Origin: Kineosporiaceae bacterium
GTDB lineage: Bacteria; Actinomycetota; Actinomycetes; Actinomycetales; Kineosporiaceae
Reading direction: 5' to 3'
Assembly: GCA_016713225.1 (NCBI GenBank)
Contig: JADJPO010000002.1
Location: 248,001 to 312,000, forward strand
Length of the DNA stretch: 64,000 nucleotides
The position numbers were made by a program, and so were the translations under genes. The notes beneath the pieces were generated by a model. It had not been told where the DNA came from, did not search any database, and was given only the letters and a program-made list of their open reading frames with translations. How positions within the stretch are numbered: position 1 is the stretch's first letter; each line of letters opens with the position of its first letter. Positions 35,251 through 45,175 of the stretch are shown in pieces.

Positions 35251-36724
35251 CGGGTCCACGACCGGGCCAGCTCGGTCAGCGACAACCCGGCCGGCAACCC
35301 GGCGTAGAACCCGGCGGCCTGCAGCTCATACAACCGCCGCAGCCGCACTTGAGAGGCGCCCGCGGCCTGCTCGAGGTCGGCGACCGCGGCCCGCAAGCCC
35401 TGCTGGTCGGGGGCGGTGACGGTGGCGGTGAGGGTCGCGGCGATCCATCCGGCGCCGGCGGCGACCTCGCGGGTGGCCTGGTCGGCGGCGGCGGCGTCCC
35501 GGTCGTCCTGGGCCGTCGCGGCGCGCCCGATGACGGGCAGGGCAGCAACCATCCGCGCCAGGAGGCGGCGGCGGACCTGGCGGGTCGCGGCGTCCAACGC
35601 GGCAGTGGCGGGGGTGGGCCGGTAGGTGACAGTGACCCGCTTGCGGGCGGTGCCGGGGCGCATCAACGGGTCCAGCACCCGGGAGGTGACCAACTGCCGG
35701 GGGGCCTGCGCCCACACGAACGACGCCGACACCCCACCGTCGTGGACGTAGTCATCGCGGTGTTCGCGGGCCGCGGCGGGGCCGGCGTGCTCCCAGTCCG
35801 GGACGTCGCCGCGGCCCAACAGCAACGCCACCTCCACCCCGCCCGCACTGGCCGGGTCGAACGCCGCCCGCACCGCCCCGGCCAGTCGCGCCGGGCTCAT
35901 CGGCCCCAGCACCCGCAGCCCACACGCCGCCAGCCCGGCGGTCAGGTGCTGCACCGAGGCATCCAGCAACGGCAGACAGGCCTGGACGCCGCGGCGCCGG
36001 TCCCGGCGGGCGAGCTGGGTATCCCAGGCCCGCAGGTCGAACACCAGGCTGATCCGGGTCTCCACCTGCATCGCCGTCTCGGGGGTGGTCTCGGCGAGGG
36101 TGGTCATCAGGGCACGGCAGTCGGCTGGTGCGGTGGGGGACAGGCGGCGGGTGATGGTGTGCCGCAGCGTGTTCCCGGGGTGGGGGAGGTCTCGACGGTC
36201 ACGGTGACGAAGGCGATCTCGGGGCGGTGGCCGAGGTGTTCGAGCCAGCGTTCCCACGCGGTGACCGCGGCGTCGTGCGCGCCCGGCTCGGACAACTCCG
36301 CTGCGCTCGACGCCACCCGCACCGTCACCGCCACCCGCCGCGCCCGGGGCTGGTGGATCGCGCCGTAGTCCCCACTCGGGTGGGGGACGGTGAGCATCAC
36401 GGTCTCGGCGAGCGGGCCGGGCAACACCCACCCGGCCGGGGTGATCGCCTGGAAACCGGTGGCGCCGGTGGCCGCGGCCCACCGCCACCGCGCCTTCCCA
36501 CCCAGCCACCCGGCCAGCGTCCTGCCGGCGATCCGGGCGGTCCCGGCGGCGGTGGCCAGGGCGCAGCCACCGAGGATGAGGGCGCCGCGGCGGGGATCGG
36601 ACTGCGCCACGATCACCCCGGTCAGGTACGCCGCGACCACGGCCACAGCGAGGGGCCAGGGCAGGCCCCGGATCGACAGCTTCTGGGGGCGTAACCAGTT
36701 GCCGTACAACCGGTCGCTGCTCAC
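35247..36724 (-). pseudogene. SCO6880-family conjugation protein, frameshifted
   Basis: The N-terminal half, read from GTG 36724, starts VSSDRLYGNWLRPQKLSIRG and has a two-helix membrane region and FVTVTVETSPTPGTR, as in SCO6880-type proteins that accompany VirB4 in actinobacterial type IV systems. The C-terminal half, LRHTITRRLSPTAPADCRAL to LTELARSWTR, is in another frame and ends at 35247. The break is near 36172; one missing base in ACACGCTGCGG rejoins the halves into ~492 residues, the normal length. Both ends keep four-base overlaps with neighbours. The operon is otherwise intact, so this may be an assembly indel. Confidence 0.8.
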
Positions 36725-37668
36725 GGCGTCCCCGACCCGCTCGTGCCCGTGGCGCCGGTACCCCGCGCCGCGGTGGACAGGCCGCGGGTGGCGGCCAGTT
36801 GCGCGCCGGTCGCGGCGATCCCGGTCACCGTCGCCACACCGCCCAGGGCGCCGCCGGTGGGGGCGGCGTTGACCGCGAAGGTGACCAGCCGCAGCAGCAC
36901 CGGCAACGCGGCGATCGCGGTGAGCATGATGCACAGCCCGCTCACCCACGCCTGCACACCCTGGGACTGGCCCATCACCGACAGGCCGATGAAGTACACC
37001 AACGCCGCCGCGGGCTTGAGGAACACGAACGCCAGCAACCAGCCCGCCACCTTCGGCAACCACAACAGGCTGCCCCGGTTGAACTGGCCCGCCGCGGCCA
37101 CCGGCAACATCACCGTCAACACCAACACCGCGCCGTCCCGGAACAGCATCACCACGTACTGCACCCCACCGACGATCAACGCCAACGTCGCCCAGAACGC
37201 CACCAGCGCCGGGGAACCACCCTGCGAGGGAAGCATCGCGCCGAGCCGCTCCCCGAGATCCCGGGCCGGGACCGCCGCCAACAACCCCGCCGCCAACGCC
37301 TGCGCCCACTCCTGGATCGCCCGCACGACCGGGATCGAACCCGCCGCGGTCACCGAGAACACCAGCAGGCCCCGCGCGATGTCCCGGACCCACCCATGCG
37401 AGGAACCAGCCACGCCCCAGGTCACCGCGGCCAGGATCGCCACCACCGCCACCGGCGCCGCCAACCACGTCGTCACATACGACTGCGCCGCCCGCAACGC
37501 CACCGTGTCCACACTCGCCGACGGGGTGGTGGTCCACCACCCGAACACCAGGGCGATCATCTGCCCCGCGGCCTGCGAGATCGCCCCGGACACACTGCCC
37601 CAGAACGAATCCACCGCCCCCGCGACGCAGCCCTGCGGCGACAGGCACGCCGCCAACCCCGCCGTCAC
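36721..37668 (-). CDS. VirB6/TrbL-like polytopic membrane protein
   Basis: 315 residues. It is largely hydrophobic with about six to seven membrane segments (TWLAAPVAVVAILAAVTWGV, GLLVFSVTAAGSIPVV, AFWATLALIVGGVQYVVMLF and others) and a Gly/Ala/Thr-rich C-terminal tail. This layout fits the inner-membrane channel component of type IV secretion. GTG 37668 overlaps the upstream stop and its stop overlaps the SCO6880-like start. Confidence 0.75.
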   Translation of the reverse strand: MTAGLAACLSPQGCVAGAVDSFWGSVSGAISQAAGQMIALVFGWWTTTPSASVDTVALRAAQSYVTTWLAAPVAVVAILAAVTWGVAGSSHGWVRDIARGLLVFSVTAAGSIPVVRAIQEWAQALAAGLLAAVPARDLGERLGAMLPSQGGSPALVAFWATLALIVGGVQYVVMLFRDGAVLVLTVMLPVAAAGQFNRGSLLWLPKVAGWLLAFVFLKPAAALVYFIGLSVMGQSQGVQAWVSGLCIMLTAIAALPVLLRLVTFAVNAAPTGGALGGVATVTGIAATGAQLAATRGLSTAARGTGATGTSGSGTP

Positions 37669-38501
37669 GACGCACCCACGGCGTCGTAGGAGATGTAGGT
37701 GGCCGGGTCCGGGGATGAGACCACCCGGGCCACGCCCGACCAGTCCCCCCACGGCGGCGCGATCACCCGCCAGTCACCCTCGACCCAGACCAGGCCGACC
37801 CGGTACTCGGTGAACACCGGCGCCCCCGCCTCACCGACACCCTTCACCAACACCACCACGACCCGCTCCGCCACCGCGGCGTCCGACGACGACGGCGAGA
37901 CGGACGCCGCGGACGGCGTCCGTGGGCTGGGCGCTGGCTCGGTGCGGTACCCGGCGATCGACCCGGCCTCACCGCGGATCGGTCCCTCACCCCGGACGCC
38001 GGCCTCGGCGGCATACGAGCGATAGGTGGCTGACGTTTCGCGAGCCAACTGCGCCTGGCCCGGCCCGACGACCTGCTCGGCGATCGTGGGCGTGAACACT
38101 CCCGGTCCCGCGAACGCGAACGTCCGCACCAACACATGGACGGCGGCCAACGCCGCCCCCGCCTCATCCCGGGAGAAGCACGCGGCTCGCAGGCCGGACA
38201 GGCAACGAGGGCCGTGCGTGGCACTGACCGGCAGCTGCAGGCCGGCGAAGTCCACCCACCGGAGGGTGCCGTGCTCGAGGTCCGGGGTGCTCGACGCCGC
38301 CGGGGTGGCCGTGCGGGGCGTCGACGGTGAGGTGGAGTCCTCGGAGCGGGCCAGGTCCGTGCCGACGATGCCGATGCCCAGGGCAGCCAGGAACGCGACG
38401 CCCGTCCACAGCAGGGAACCGGGGCGGCGCCCAGGCCTGGGATCGATGCGGCGTACGGCAGGTGCGGAGCGCAGGGGCCGTTGCCTTGTCCGGGTGCTCA
38501 C
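37665..38501 (-). CDS. VirB8/TcpC-like conjugation protein
   Basis: 278 residues: a basic cytoplasmic N terminus (TRTRQRPLRSAPAVRR), a single membrane helix at ~32-50 (LLWTGVAFLAALGIGIVG), then an extracytoplasmic domain of ~220 residues with an NTF2-like pattern ending WRVIAPPWGDWSGVARVV. Similar topology is found in VirB8 and TcpC channel-scaffold proteins. A Pro/Ser-rich insert lies near 195-215. GTG 38501 overlaps the pilin-like gene's stop. Confidence 0.65.
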   Translation of the reverse strand: MSTRTRQRPLRSAPAVRRIDPRPGRRPGSLLWTGVAFLAALGIGIVGTDLARSEDSTSPSTPRTATPAASSTPDLEHGTLRWVDFAGLQLPVSATHGPRCLSGLRAACFSRDEAGAALAAVHVLVRTFAFAGPGVFTPTIAEQVVGPGQAQLARETSATYRSYAAEAGVRGEGPIRGEAGSIAGYRTEPAPSPRTPSAASVSPSSSDAAVAERVVVVLVKGVGEAGAPVFTEYRVGLVWVEGDWRVIAPPWGDWSGVARVVSSPDPATYISYDAVGAS

Positions 38502-38800
38502 GAGACGCCCTGACTGACCAACGCGACCGCGCCGGAGACGATCCCGGCGCCGATCAACGCCAACGCCAACTGCTTGACCGCCTCCGGAGACCCACCATGC
38601 TGGCGGACCTCGATCGCCGTGCGGGCACCGGCGATGATCGCCGCTAACCCACACATCGCATACGCGATCCACTTTGCGTTCGCGACCAACGCCCCCACCG
38701 CCGAAGCCACCCCCGGCGGAGCCACCGGCACCGGATTCGGGATCCCCACCCCGACCCCCGGAGGCGGTGAAGCCTGCACCACCATCAACACCCACCACAT
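38498..38800 (-). CDS. TrbC/VirB2-like pilin or small membrane subunit
   Basis: 100 residues. The N-terminal hydrophobic stretch (MWWVLMVVQA) and Pro/Gly-rich segment are followed by two membrane helices (WIAYAMCGLAAIIAGARTAI and QLALALIGAGIVSGAVALV), the usual two-helix form of conjugative pilin-like proteins. ATG 38800 has AGGAG six bases upstream. It is the first gene of the minus-strand transfer operon and lies 20 bases from regulatory motif site 2. Confidence 0.7.
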   Translation of the reverse strand: MWWVLMVVQASPPPGVGVGIPNPVPVAPPGVASAVGALVANAKWIAYAMCGLAAIIAGARTAIEVRQHGGSPEAVKQLALALIGAGIVSGAVALVSQGVS

Positions 38801-38819
38801 GACAACTCCTCGCCAGACC

Positions 38820-38847
38820 GCTAGGGATGTAGCAGACCGTAATACTA
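38820..38847. promoter_or_regulatory. 28-bp element repeat, site 2 (transfer operon promoter)
   Basis: It contains AGACCGTAATACTA at 38834-38847, exactly as at site 1, and matches site 1 at 24 of 28 positions overall. It lies between the divergent transfer operon (starts 38800) and the DUF4913 gene (starts 38873), so it could control both. Confidence 0.65.
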
Positions 38848-38872
38848 GGGACCCTGATGATAGGAGGAGGGC

Positions 38873-39364
38873 ATGCTCCGTGACAACCACGAACGGGCAA
38901 CCGTCACCGGTGGAGGAGGATCCACCGAACCGGCTGCTCGGCTGGCCGACCCGGCTTCGGGCAGCCTCGCCGCCCTGGCCGATGAACTCGAGCGGCTACG
39001 CGTTCAACGCGACGAAGACCGCGCCCTGCTCGACGAACTCATGACCGAACTCGCCCGCCACGGCCTGGGCGCCACCACCACCGAGACCATCTATGCGACC
39101 TGGACCGACTGGGTCGACGACTGGCTCGTCCCCCGGATCGACCGCAGCCCCCACCGCTACCGCTGGTGCCACCGCTACGCCGACCACCCAGAGGTCGCCG
39201 ACCGCCTCGAAACCCTCTGGCACACCTGGGAAACCCACTGGCCCCAACCCCAGGCACGCCTGGCCTGGTACCGCGACGGACTCGACCACCACTGGCCGCT
39301 GATCACCGCCGACGACGGACCCCTACGAGCTTGCTCGGCCGCTGAGAATGTCCACACCACGTAA
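38873..39364 (+). CDS. DUF4913 domain protein
   Basis: 163 residues. A coiled-coil-like N-terminal helix (LADELERLRVQRDEDRALLD) leads to the DUF4913 pattern: WTDWVDDWLVPRI, RWCHRYADHPEVADRLETLW, and a final DHHWPLITADDGPLRAC. The family is restricted to actinobacterial mobile elements and is usually next to conjugation genes; its role is unknown. The ribosome site GGAGGAGGG is very strong and six bases before ATG 38873. Divergent from the transfer operon. Confidence 0.8.
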   Translation: MLRDNHERATVTGGGGSTEPAARLADPASGSLAALADELERLRVQRDEDRALLDELMTELARHGLGATTTETIYATWTDWVDDWLVPRIDRSPHRYRWCHRYADHPEVADRLETLWHTWETHWPQPQARLAWYRDGLDHHWPLITADDGPLRACSAAENVHTT

Positions 39365-39472
39365 CGGCCGATCCGGACGATCACTCCGAGTCGAGGGCAT
39401 CCTGTAGCTGATCGCGTCCCGGGCAGCCTTGAGGTCACCAGCGAACACCGCGGGGCGCCTGAGGCGAGTGAC

Positions 39473-42400
39473 CTACAGGGCCACGGCCTCTTGGGCCAAC
39501 GTGAGCGCACGGTCGACGCTGTCTCGATCGTGACCCTGCGGAGCGTTCGCCACCACCCACCCCGCGGCCCAGAGACTTCGAGCGAGGTCGGGTTCGAAGG
39601 CGTCGGGTCGGGCCGCAGCCAACCGCCGGTGGATCTCGATGGCCTGTTCGGTCGCGGCCAGGGCCTCCTCCCTCCGCCCCAGATTCGACAACCGGACCCC
39701 GAGGTTGTTCAGCGCCCTGGCGAGGTCGGGTTCGAAGGCGTCGGGTCGGGCCGCAGCCAACCGCCAGCGGATCTCGATGGCCTGTTCGGTCGCGGCCAGG
39801 GCCTCCTCCCTCCGCCCCAGGTTCGACAACCAGGCCCCGAGGTTGTTCAGCGCCCTGGCGAGGTCGGGTTCGAAGGCGTCGGGTCGGGCCGCAGCCAACC
39901 GCCGGTAGATCTCGATGGCCTGCTCGGTCGCGGCCAGGGCCTCCTCCGCCCCAGATTCGACAACCGGACCCCGAGGTTATTCAGCGCCGAGGCGAGGTTG
40001 GGTTCGAAGGCGTCGGGTCGGGCCGCAGCCAACCGCCGGCGGATCTCGATGGCCTGTTCGGTCGCGGCCAGGGCCTCCTCCCTCCGCCCCAGATTCGACA
40101 ACATCACCCCGAGGTTGTTCAGCGCCATGGCGAGGTCGGGTTCGAAGGCATCGGGTCGGGCCACGGCCAACCGCCGGTAGATCTCGACGGCCTGTTCGGT
40201 CGCGGCCAGGGCCTCCTCCCGCCGCCCCAGGTCCGACAAGCGGATCCCGAGGTTGTTCAGCGCCGTGGCGAGGTCGGGTTCGAAGGCGTCGGGTCGGGCC
40301 GCAGCCAACCGCCAGCGGATCTCGATGGCCTGTTCGGTCGCGGCCAGGGCCTCCTCCCTCCGCCCCAGGTCCGACAGCCGGATCCCGAGGCTGGTCAGCG
40401 CCATGGCGAGGTCGGGGTCGAAGGCGTCGGGTCGGGCCGCAGCCAACCGCCGGTAGATCTCGATGGCCTGTTCGGTCACGGCCAGGGCCTCCTCGCGCCG
40501 CCCCAGGTCCGACAGCCTGATCCCGAGGTTGTTCAGCAAACGGGCACCCTGGGCGGTAGCGGGGAAACCGTGCTCGTCAGAAGGCGCCTCGCGCCACCCT
40601 TGATGGGCTTGGTCGTGATGGGAGAGGGCGTGCCGGGTCAAGGCGACTGCTGCCGGTTGCAGGTAGCGGCTCGATCGGGGCAAGGCCGCCACGACCACGG
40701 ACATGTCGACCTGTCCAGGCACGGCCGCCACGAGGCCACCGGTGCCGTCGGGAGCGGCGAGCAGATCCGCGACATCCCGGGCTCGCGTTGCTGCCCTCAG
40801 CAGCACAGTGAGCAGGCGATGGATCTGAGCCGGGCCGAGCCCGTGCCTTGCCGTGATGCTGCCGCCGTGGACGGCCCGCAGCAGAGTGTGGGGTAAGAGG
40901 TCATCATCGGCGATGCCGTCGTCGCGCTGGCGGCGCATGACTCGGGTGATCAGCTCTTCGCCGAGTCGGTCGGGTTGCAGCGGTGGGAGCCAACCAGCCC
41001 CGGCCTCCGGGGTGGGGTAGAGGTCGTGCAACCAGTCCGCGATCGCCGCGGCGCGATGCGCATCGACGCCCAACGCGACCCGGATCACGGCGGTGGCCTC
41101 CGACCGGCTCGCGGCCCCGACCAGAGTGGCTGCCGCGACCGCAGTCTCCACCACAGCCACCCCGGGTCCGTCCCCGAGGTCTCCAACGCTGCCGGGTCGG
41201 CGGATACAGCTCAGCGGCTCGGGTCGGCGGAGCCAGTGCCGTTCAGCTTCCAGGTCCAGAACCCGGTTGACCAGGTTGCCCGCGGACGCACCCCGGTTCG
41301 GTTCCCTCTCCGGGCCGGCGGCGGGCAGTAACGAAACCACAGCGGCAAGGTGCAGCATCAGCGCCGAACCGAGATCCGCGTCGGCCAGGTCCGGTTCGGT
41401 CGCCGGGTCGGCCAGGGGCATGGCGTGGACGGCGGCGAAAGCAGCCACCGCCGGACGCAGCCCGGCCCGGATACGCGCGAACGCTGCCCGCCGGTCGCCA
41501 GTATTGGTCGAGGCCAGCGCCGACAACTCGACTGGTTCGCCCACGGCGGCGCCACGGCGGGTCAACTGTGCCTGCACTCCGGTGTTGGCGCGGGCACCCT
41601 CGGGTTGCCACCAGTCGCCGCCGTGACGGGCCACCAGCAGTATCCGCCACCGGGCACCGGCGACGTCCTCACCGGTCATTGTCTCGACCAACTCGTTCAG
41701 GACGACGGCACCGAATTCGGCGGCATAGTCGACGACTACCAACACCGCATGATCGCTGGCACGGGCACGACGCAACAGATCCCGCACCGCACCCACGTCT
41801 CCGGCCCCTCGGACCAGGACCCCGGCCCACCCGCCACCGCCGAGGACCACCTCCAGCAGCCTGCGTGCCAGGCGGGTCTTGCCCTGCCCGGCCGGACCGC
41901 TCAGAAGCACCGCCGACTATCCCGTCGTGGCACCAGTTCGTCCATCCACCTGGCCTTGCGGCCGAAGAAGTCCACCATCGCGGCGTACGCCCGCAACATC
42001 GTCACCAGCGATGTCTCGACCTGCCGATCGACGCCGACCCGGTACGTGTCGGGTCGGGCCTCGGGCAACAACGCGGCTGCGATCGCCGGCACGCCCGCGA
42101 CGTCCTCGATCCGCGTAGCCACCAAGCTGCCACCCAAGGCAACTCCCGGTTCCTGGCCGCGGGGCAACGCCCGCACCAGGGCCACCGCAACATCCCGGTC
42201 CATCCCGGCGACGCGACACCTGCGCACCACGGGACCGCCGGACAATCCCCGCAGGGTGGACCGGGTCACACGCCGCGAACGCCGGCCCGGTCAGTTTCAG
42301 TGCATGCACCGAACCCAATGGCAAGGCGACGTCGGCGACGTCGGCGAGTTCGGTGTCGTGGTCGGCGGATGTCGGCGCGTTGGACGGGAAACCGAGTACC

Positions 42401-42790
42401 CGGACCTGGCCCGGGCTTGACCTCCATCCCCAACGGGATCACCGCGGCCGCGAGCACCTCGGTGGCTCGAGCAAGGTCCAGCCCGATCTGCCTGAGCCGG
42501 TCGTCGTCGACGGTGAGGACCGCGACATCCCAGGCTGTGTCGTGGTCGGCGAGCACCACGGGTAGGTAGTCGTAGGCCTGGCCTCTGCCGGTCGCGCGCA
42601 ACCGGAACCACAGCGGCTCGCCACCGTCGAGCAGATCCCGCACGCAGTGCCACGCGGTAAGCACGTGCCCCGCACTGACCGCGAACGCCGACCGCAACTG
42701 CTCCCCCGCCCGGCCCGCGGCGTCCTCAGCGGCCACGCGGCGGGCTCGTTCAGCGTCGGTAAGGATCCGTCCGACCCGCATCCCCATCAC
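39473..42790 (-). pseudogene. Trypsin-like protease / STAND-type NTPase / TPR conflict protein, multiply frameshifted
   Basis: Read from 42790 downward, one frame gives a trypsin-like domain with His in GHVLTAWHCV and Asp in AWDVAVLTVDD. Another gives LPLGSVHALKLTGPAF; a third gives the Ser motif GLSGGPVVRRCRVAG. From 41910 a long frame has a P-loop NTPase (LLSGPAGQGKTRLARRLLE, Walker B VLVVVDYAAE) and then TPRs. The last TPRs and the stop at 39473 are in a further frame. The domain order is that of actinobacterial trypsin-NTPase-TPR conflict proteins. At least four indels (about 42400, 42265, 41910 and 39945) break it. Seven TPR units are near-identical 138-base repeats. Confidence 0.7.
39580..40560 (-). 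repeat. Tandem 138-bp repeats encoding TPR motifs (about 7 units)
   Basis: The word GGCCTGTTCGGTCGCGGCC or a close variant recurs at 39641, 39779, 39917, 40051, 40189, 40327 and 40465. Spacing is 138 bases except between the units at 39917 and 40051, where it is 134. Each unit encodes a 46-residue tetratricopeptide unit of the RREEALAATEQAIEI type. The 4-base loss is one CTCC of a CTCC-CTCC doublet and causes the downstream frameshift. Confidence 0.9.
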
Positions 42791-42815
42791 ACGCCCTCGC
42801 TGTCCACGCGAAGGG

Positions 42816-43247
42816 TCAAGCCCTGGGTCGGCGGCTCAGCGTCAGCGTCACCTGGGCACTGGACTCGGCTTGCGCGGTGAACAACGCCTGCACTCCACCG
42901 CTCAACGTCACCCCGAAAGTGACCTGTACCGACTCCACACCGAAATCTCCCGGCGCTGGATCGCTCACCGGTTCGTTGTCGAGGACCTCGGCGAACCGGC
43001 GGGCCGTGACCCGACTTGGCGGGCCAACTCCTCGGTCGCCACGCGGACCGCCTCATCGCCAACCGCCGCGATCCGCGAACGCGTCTCGGTGGCGTGGCGG
43101 CCCCGGGCACCGAACGCCTCTTCATCCCGACGGCAGCGCATCGGCATCGACCCCAGCGACCACCGGGAGTCCGATCACCGCCACCGCCACCTCGTAGCCG
43201 GCCACCGGTGCCATACCGCGCGCACCTTGCTTGTCGGACGAGGACAC
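42816..43247 (-). pseudogene. trypco1-like (CU044_2847 family) partner protein, frameshifted
   Basis: From GTG 43247 (or ATG 43214) the frame starts VSSSDKQGARGMAPVAGYEV. A helical middle (ATETRSRIAAVGDEAVRVAT) is in another frame. The end, RRFAEVLDNEPVSD followed by QVTFGVTLSGGVQALF and VTLTLSRRPRA, returns to the first frame and stops at 42816. The C-terminal strand pair VTFGVTLSG...VTLTL is the hallmark of this small family, which occurs beside trypsin-like conflict proteins, as here. Two compensating indels are needed. It lies 26 bases upstream of the protease gene. Confidence 0.55.
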
Positions 43248-43404
43248 CCGCCCACCTCCCGCCCTGACTCAGAGCCAGCCCAACGGCCCCGCCGCGACCC
43301 CTCTACGCCACCCTAGTGATCAACCCAGTCCCGCGAGGACCAACAATCACATCCACGGCTGCAACGGCGAGTGCCCAGAGTCCAGGGAAGGACCTGGTTC
43401 ACCC

Positions 43405-44522
43405 TCACCAAGGTCGTTCGCGGCCCTGGCCGGACCGGCGCCTGGAGGGCGAGCGAGGCAGCCGGGCACGCAGGACCGCGTTGGCGATTGCCGCGAGGTC
43501 GTAAGCCACCTCACTGGACGGCCGACGGCCCATCGGTACCTGTGCTGCCACCCGATACATAGTGCGCCAGAGCGCGCCGATCGCAGGCCGATCGCCAGCA
43601 GCCAGCCTCCGTGCGGCTACCGTCTCCCGACCCCGCGACGCCTCCGCAGCCATCTCTGGCGACCTCGGACCGGTTGCCCATTGGGCTTGGAGTCTGGGCA
43701 GGGACAGGTCGCCGGCCAACTTGGATCCACCGAACCAGACCTGCCGCCCGGCGGCGTCGAGGTCACCGGGCCGCCCGACGGCATACCCGGTGATCCTGCC
43801 CGGGCGTGCGCTGCGACTCGCGCCAGGTCACCAGCACGCCCCGCCGGGCGAGCTGCTCGGCGAACTCTGCCCCGGCCCCCGCACGGCTGGCGGCGTCGCG
43901 GACCTGGCGGGTCAGCCACCGCCGCGCTGTCTCGGGGTTTGCGGTCCGCGTGGCCTTGGCGAGTTCGGCGCGGGTCGGTGCTCGCGACGACGTCCGATGG
44001 GGCATGGCGACGGCCTGTAACCCGAGGCGGCGTTCGGCGGCGCGGGCGGCGGCGTGGACCTTGGGCCAGTCCCGAAACACCTCGACCGGATGGCCGTCCA
44101 TTCGGGCCAGGATCACGGCGATATGGATGTGGTCGTCGGCGTGCCGGACGGCGATCCACCGGCAGGCGGCGTCATCGCCGTGGCCAGCGAACCCGGTGCG
44201 GTGGACGACGTCGCGGGCGATGCTCGCCCACTCGGCATCGGTCAGGGTGCGGTCGCCGGGGGCGGTGCGCATCGAGCACTGCCACACCGGGCGATCGACG
44301 TCGGGTTGCAGCTGCAACGGCAACAACATCCGCGCGGTCAGGTCCGCGACGTCCGGGCGACCGGCCCGGCAGGCGGGCGCGAGCTCGGCCAGGGATGGGC
44401 CGTCGTCGCCGCGCCAGGAGGCGACCAGGCGCGGGCGGGTGTGCTCGTTGGCTCGTCCCTGGGCCGAACAGGTACCGCAGTAACCCGCCCAGGTCCCGGC
44501 CTCGGGTCACCTTGCCGATCAC
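43405..44522 (-). pseudogene. Relaxase / mobilization nuclease (MobP-VirD2 type), frameshifted
   Basis: From GTG 44522 the frame starts VIGKVTRGRDLGGLLRYLFG. After an indel near 44455 a second frame gives WQCSMRTAPGDRTLTDAEW, then the metal-binding motif VRHADDHIHIAVILARMDG and the helical region RRWLTRQVRDAASRAG. A third frame gives LAGDLSLPRLQAQWATGPRS and runs to 43405. These are the parts of an actinobacterial relaxase that nicks oriT and carries the strand through the channel. At least three indels separate them. The start overlaps the MobC stop (GTGA). Confidence 0.75.
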
Positions 44523-44767
44523 GATCCGCCTCCGCAAGGGGGCTGCCCGGCCGCGCGGTCGGCTGCCTCGGCCAGGCGCTGCAACGCCACCAGTACCCGG
44601 ACCTCCGCTTCGAGCGATCCGACCGGTCGCTGCCCGGTGGTGTTCTTCTCCCGGGCGAGCTGGTTGAGGTTGTTCCCGACCCGGTTGACCGCCGCGGTCG
44701 CCTCCATCACCTCTGCCAGCACCAACCGCGGCGATGCCCCACGCCCGCCGATTGGCGACCCGGTCAT
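44519..44767 (-). CDS. MobC-like relaxosome accessory protein (N terminus unresolved)
   Basis: From ATG 44767, 82 residues. The segment VLAEVMEATAAVNRVGNNLN followed by QLAREKN is the MobC signature (GNNLNQLARxxN), and the C-terminal helix LVALQRLAEAADRAAG fits. MobC helps the relaxase open DNA at oriT. The family's N-terminal ribbon-helix-helix part should lie upstream but is not in the same frame, so an indel is likely near 44770-44850. The stop overlaps the relaxase start. Confidence 0.7.
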   Translation of the reverse strand: MTGSPIGGRGASPRLVLAEVMEATAAVNRVGNNLNQLAREKNTTGQRPVGSLEAEVRVLVALQRLAEAADRAAGQPPCGGGS

Positions 44768-45175
44768 CGCACACCCCGGGCAGTTTCGGGGGTCGACCGC
44801 GCCCGGTCGGCCGTAGTGGTACGGCCCCGCTGGGCCGTTCCACCAGCATGCGCCGGGCGTAGCACCGGCGCTAGCTCTAGCTCGCTCCCGCCTGAAACCA
44901 GAAGGCGCACCGGGCCGCACCGGGAACCGCAGGGACGAACCGAGCATCGCCCTCGGCCGGTTACGAGCCGACCGGCGGCGCGTCATTGCCCGGGCAGGCA
45001 GCAGGGCTGAGGACGCGGTGAGTAGGACCGCCACCCCCGGGACCAGGCCCGCGGATCGACCTCGCTCGCGGCAGCAGCGGCGAGCGGTCAGGTTGGGTTG
45101 TGGGCAAGAGATCCGACGGGGTGGGCGGTCACGGCGTCCAGGACGGCCCGCGGCGTCCGTGACGACTTGCGCCAC

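Noticed and set aside
31866..38800. Minus-strand transfer operon being degenerate as a whole
   Set aside because: Apart from the single break in the SCO6880-like gene, all frames are full-length and linked by four-base overlaps.
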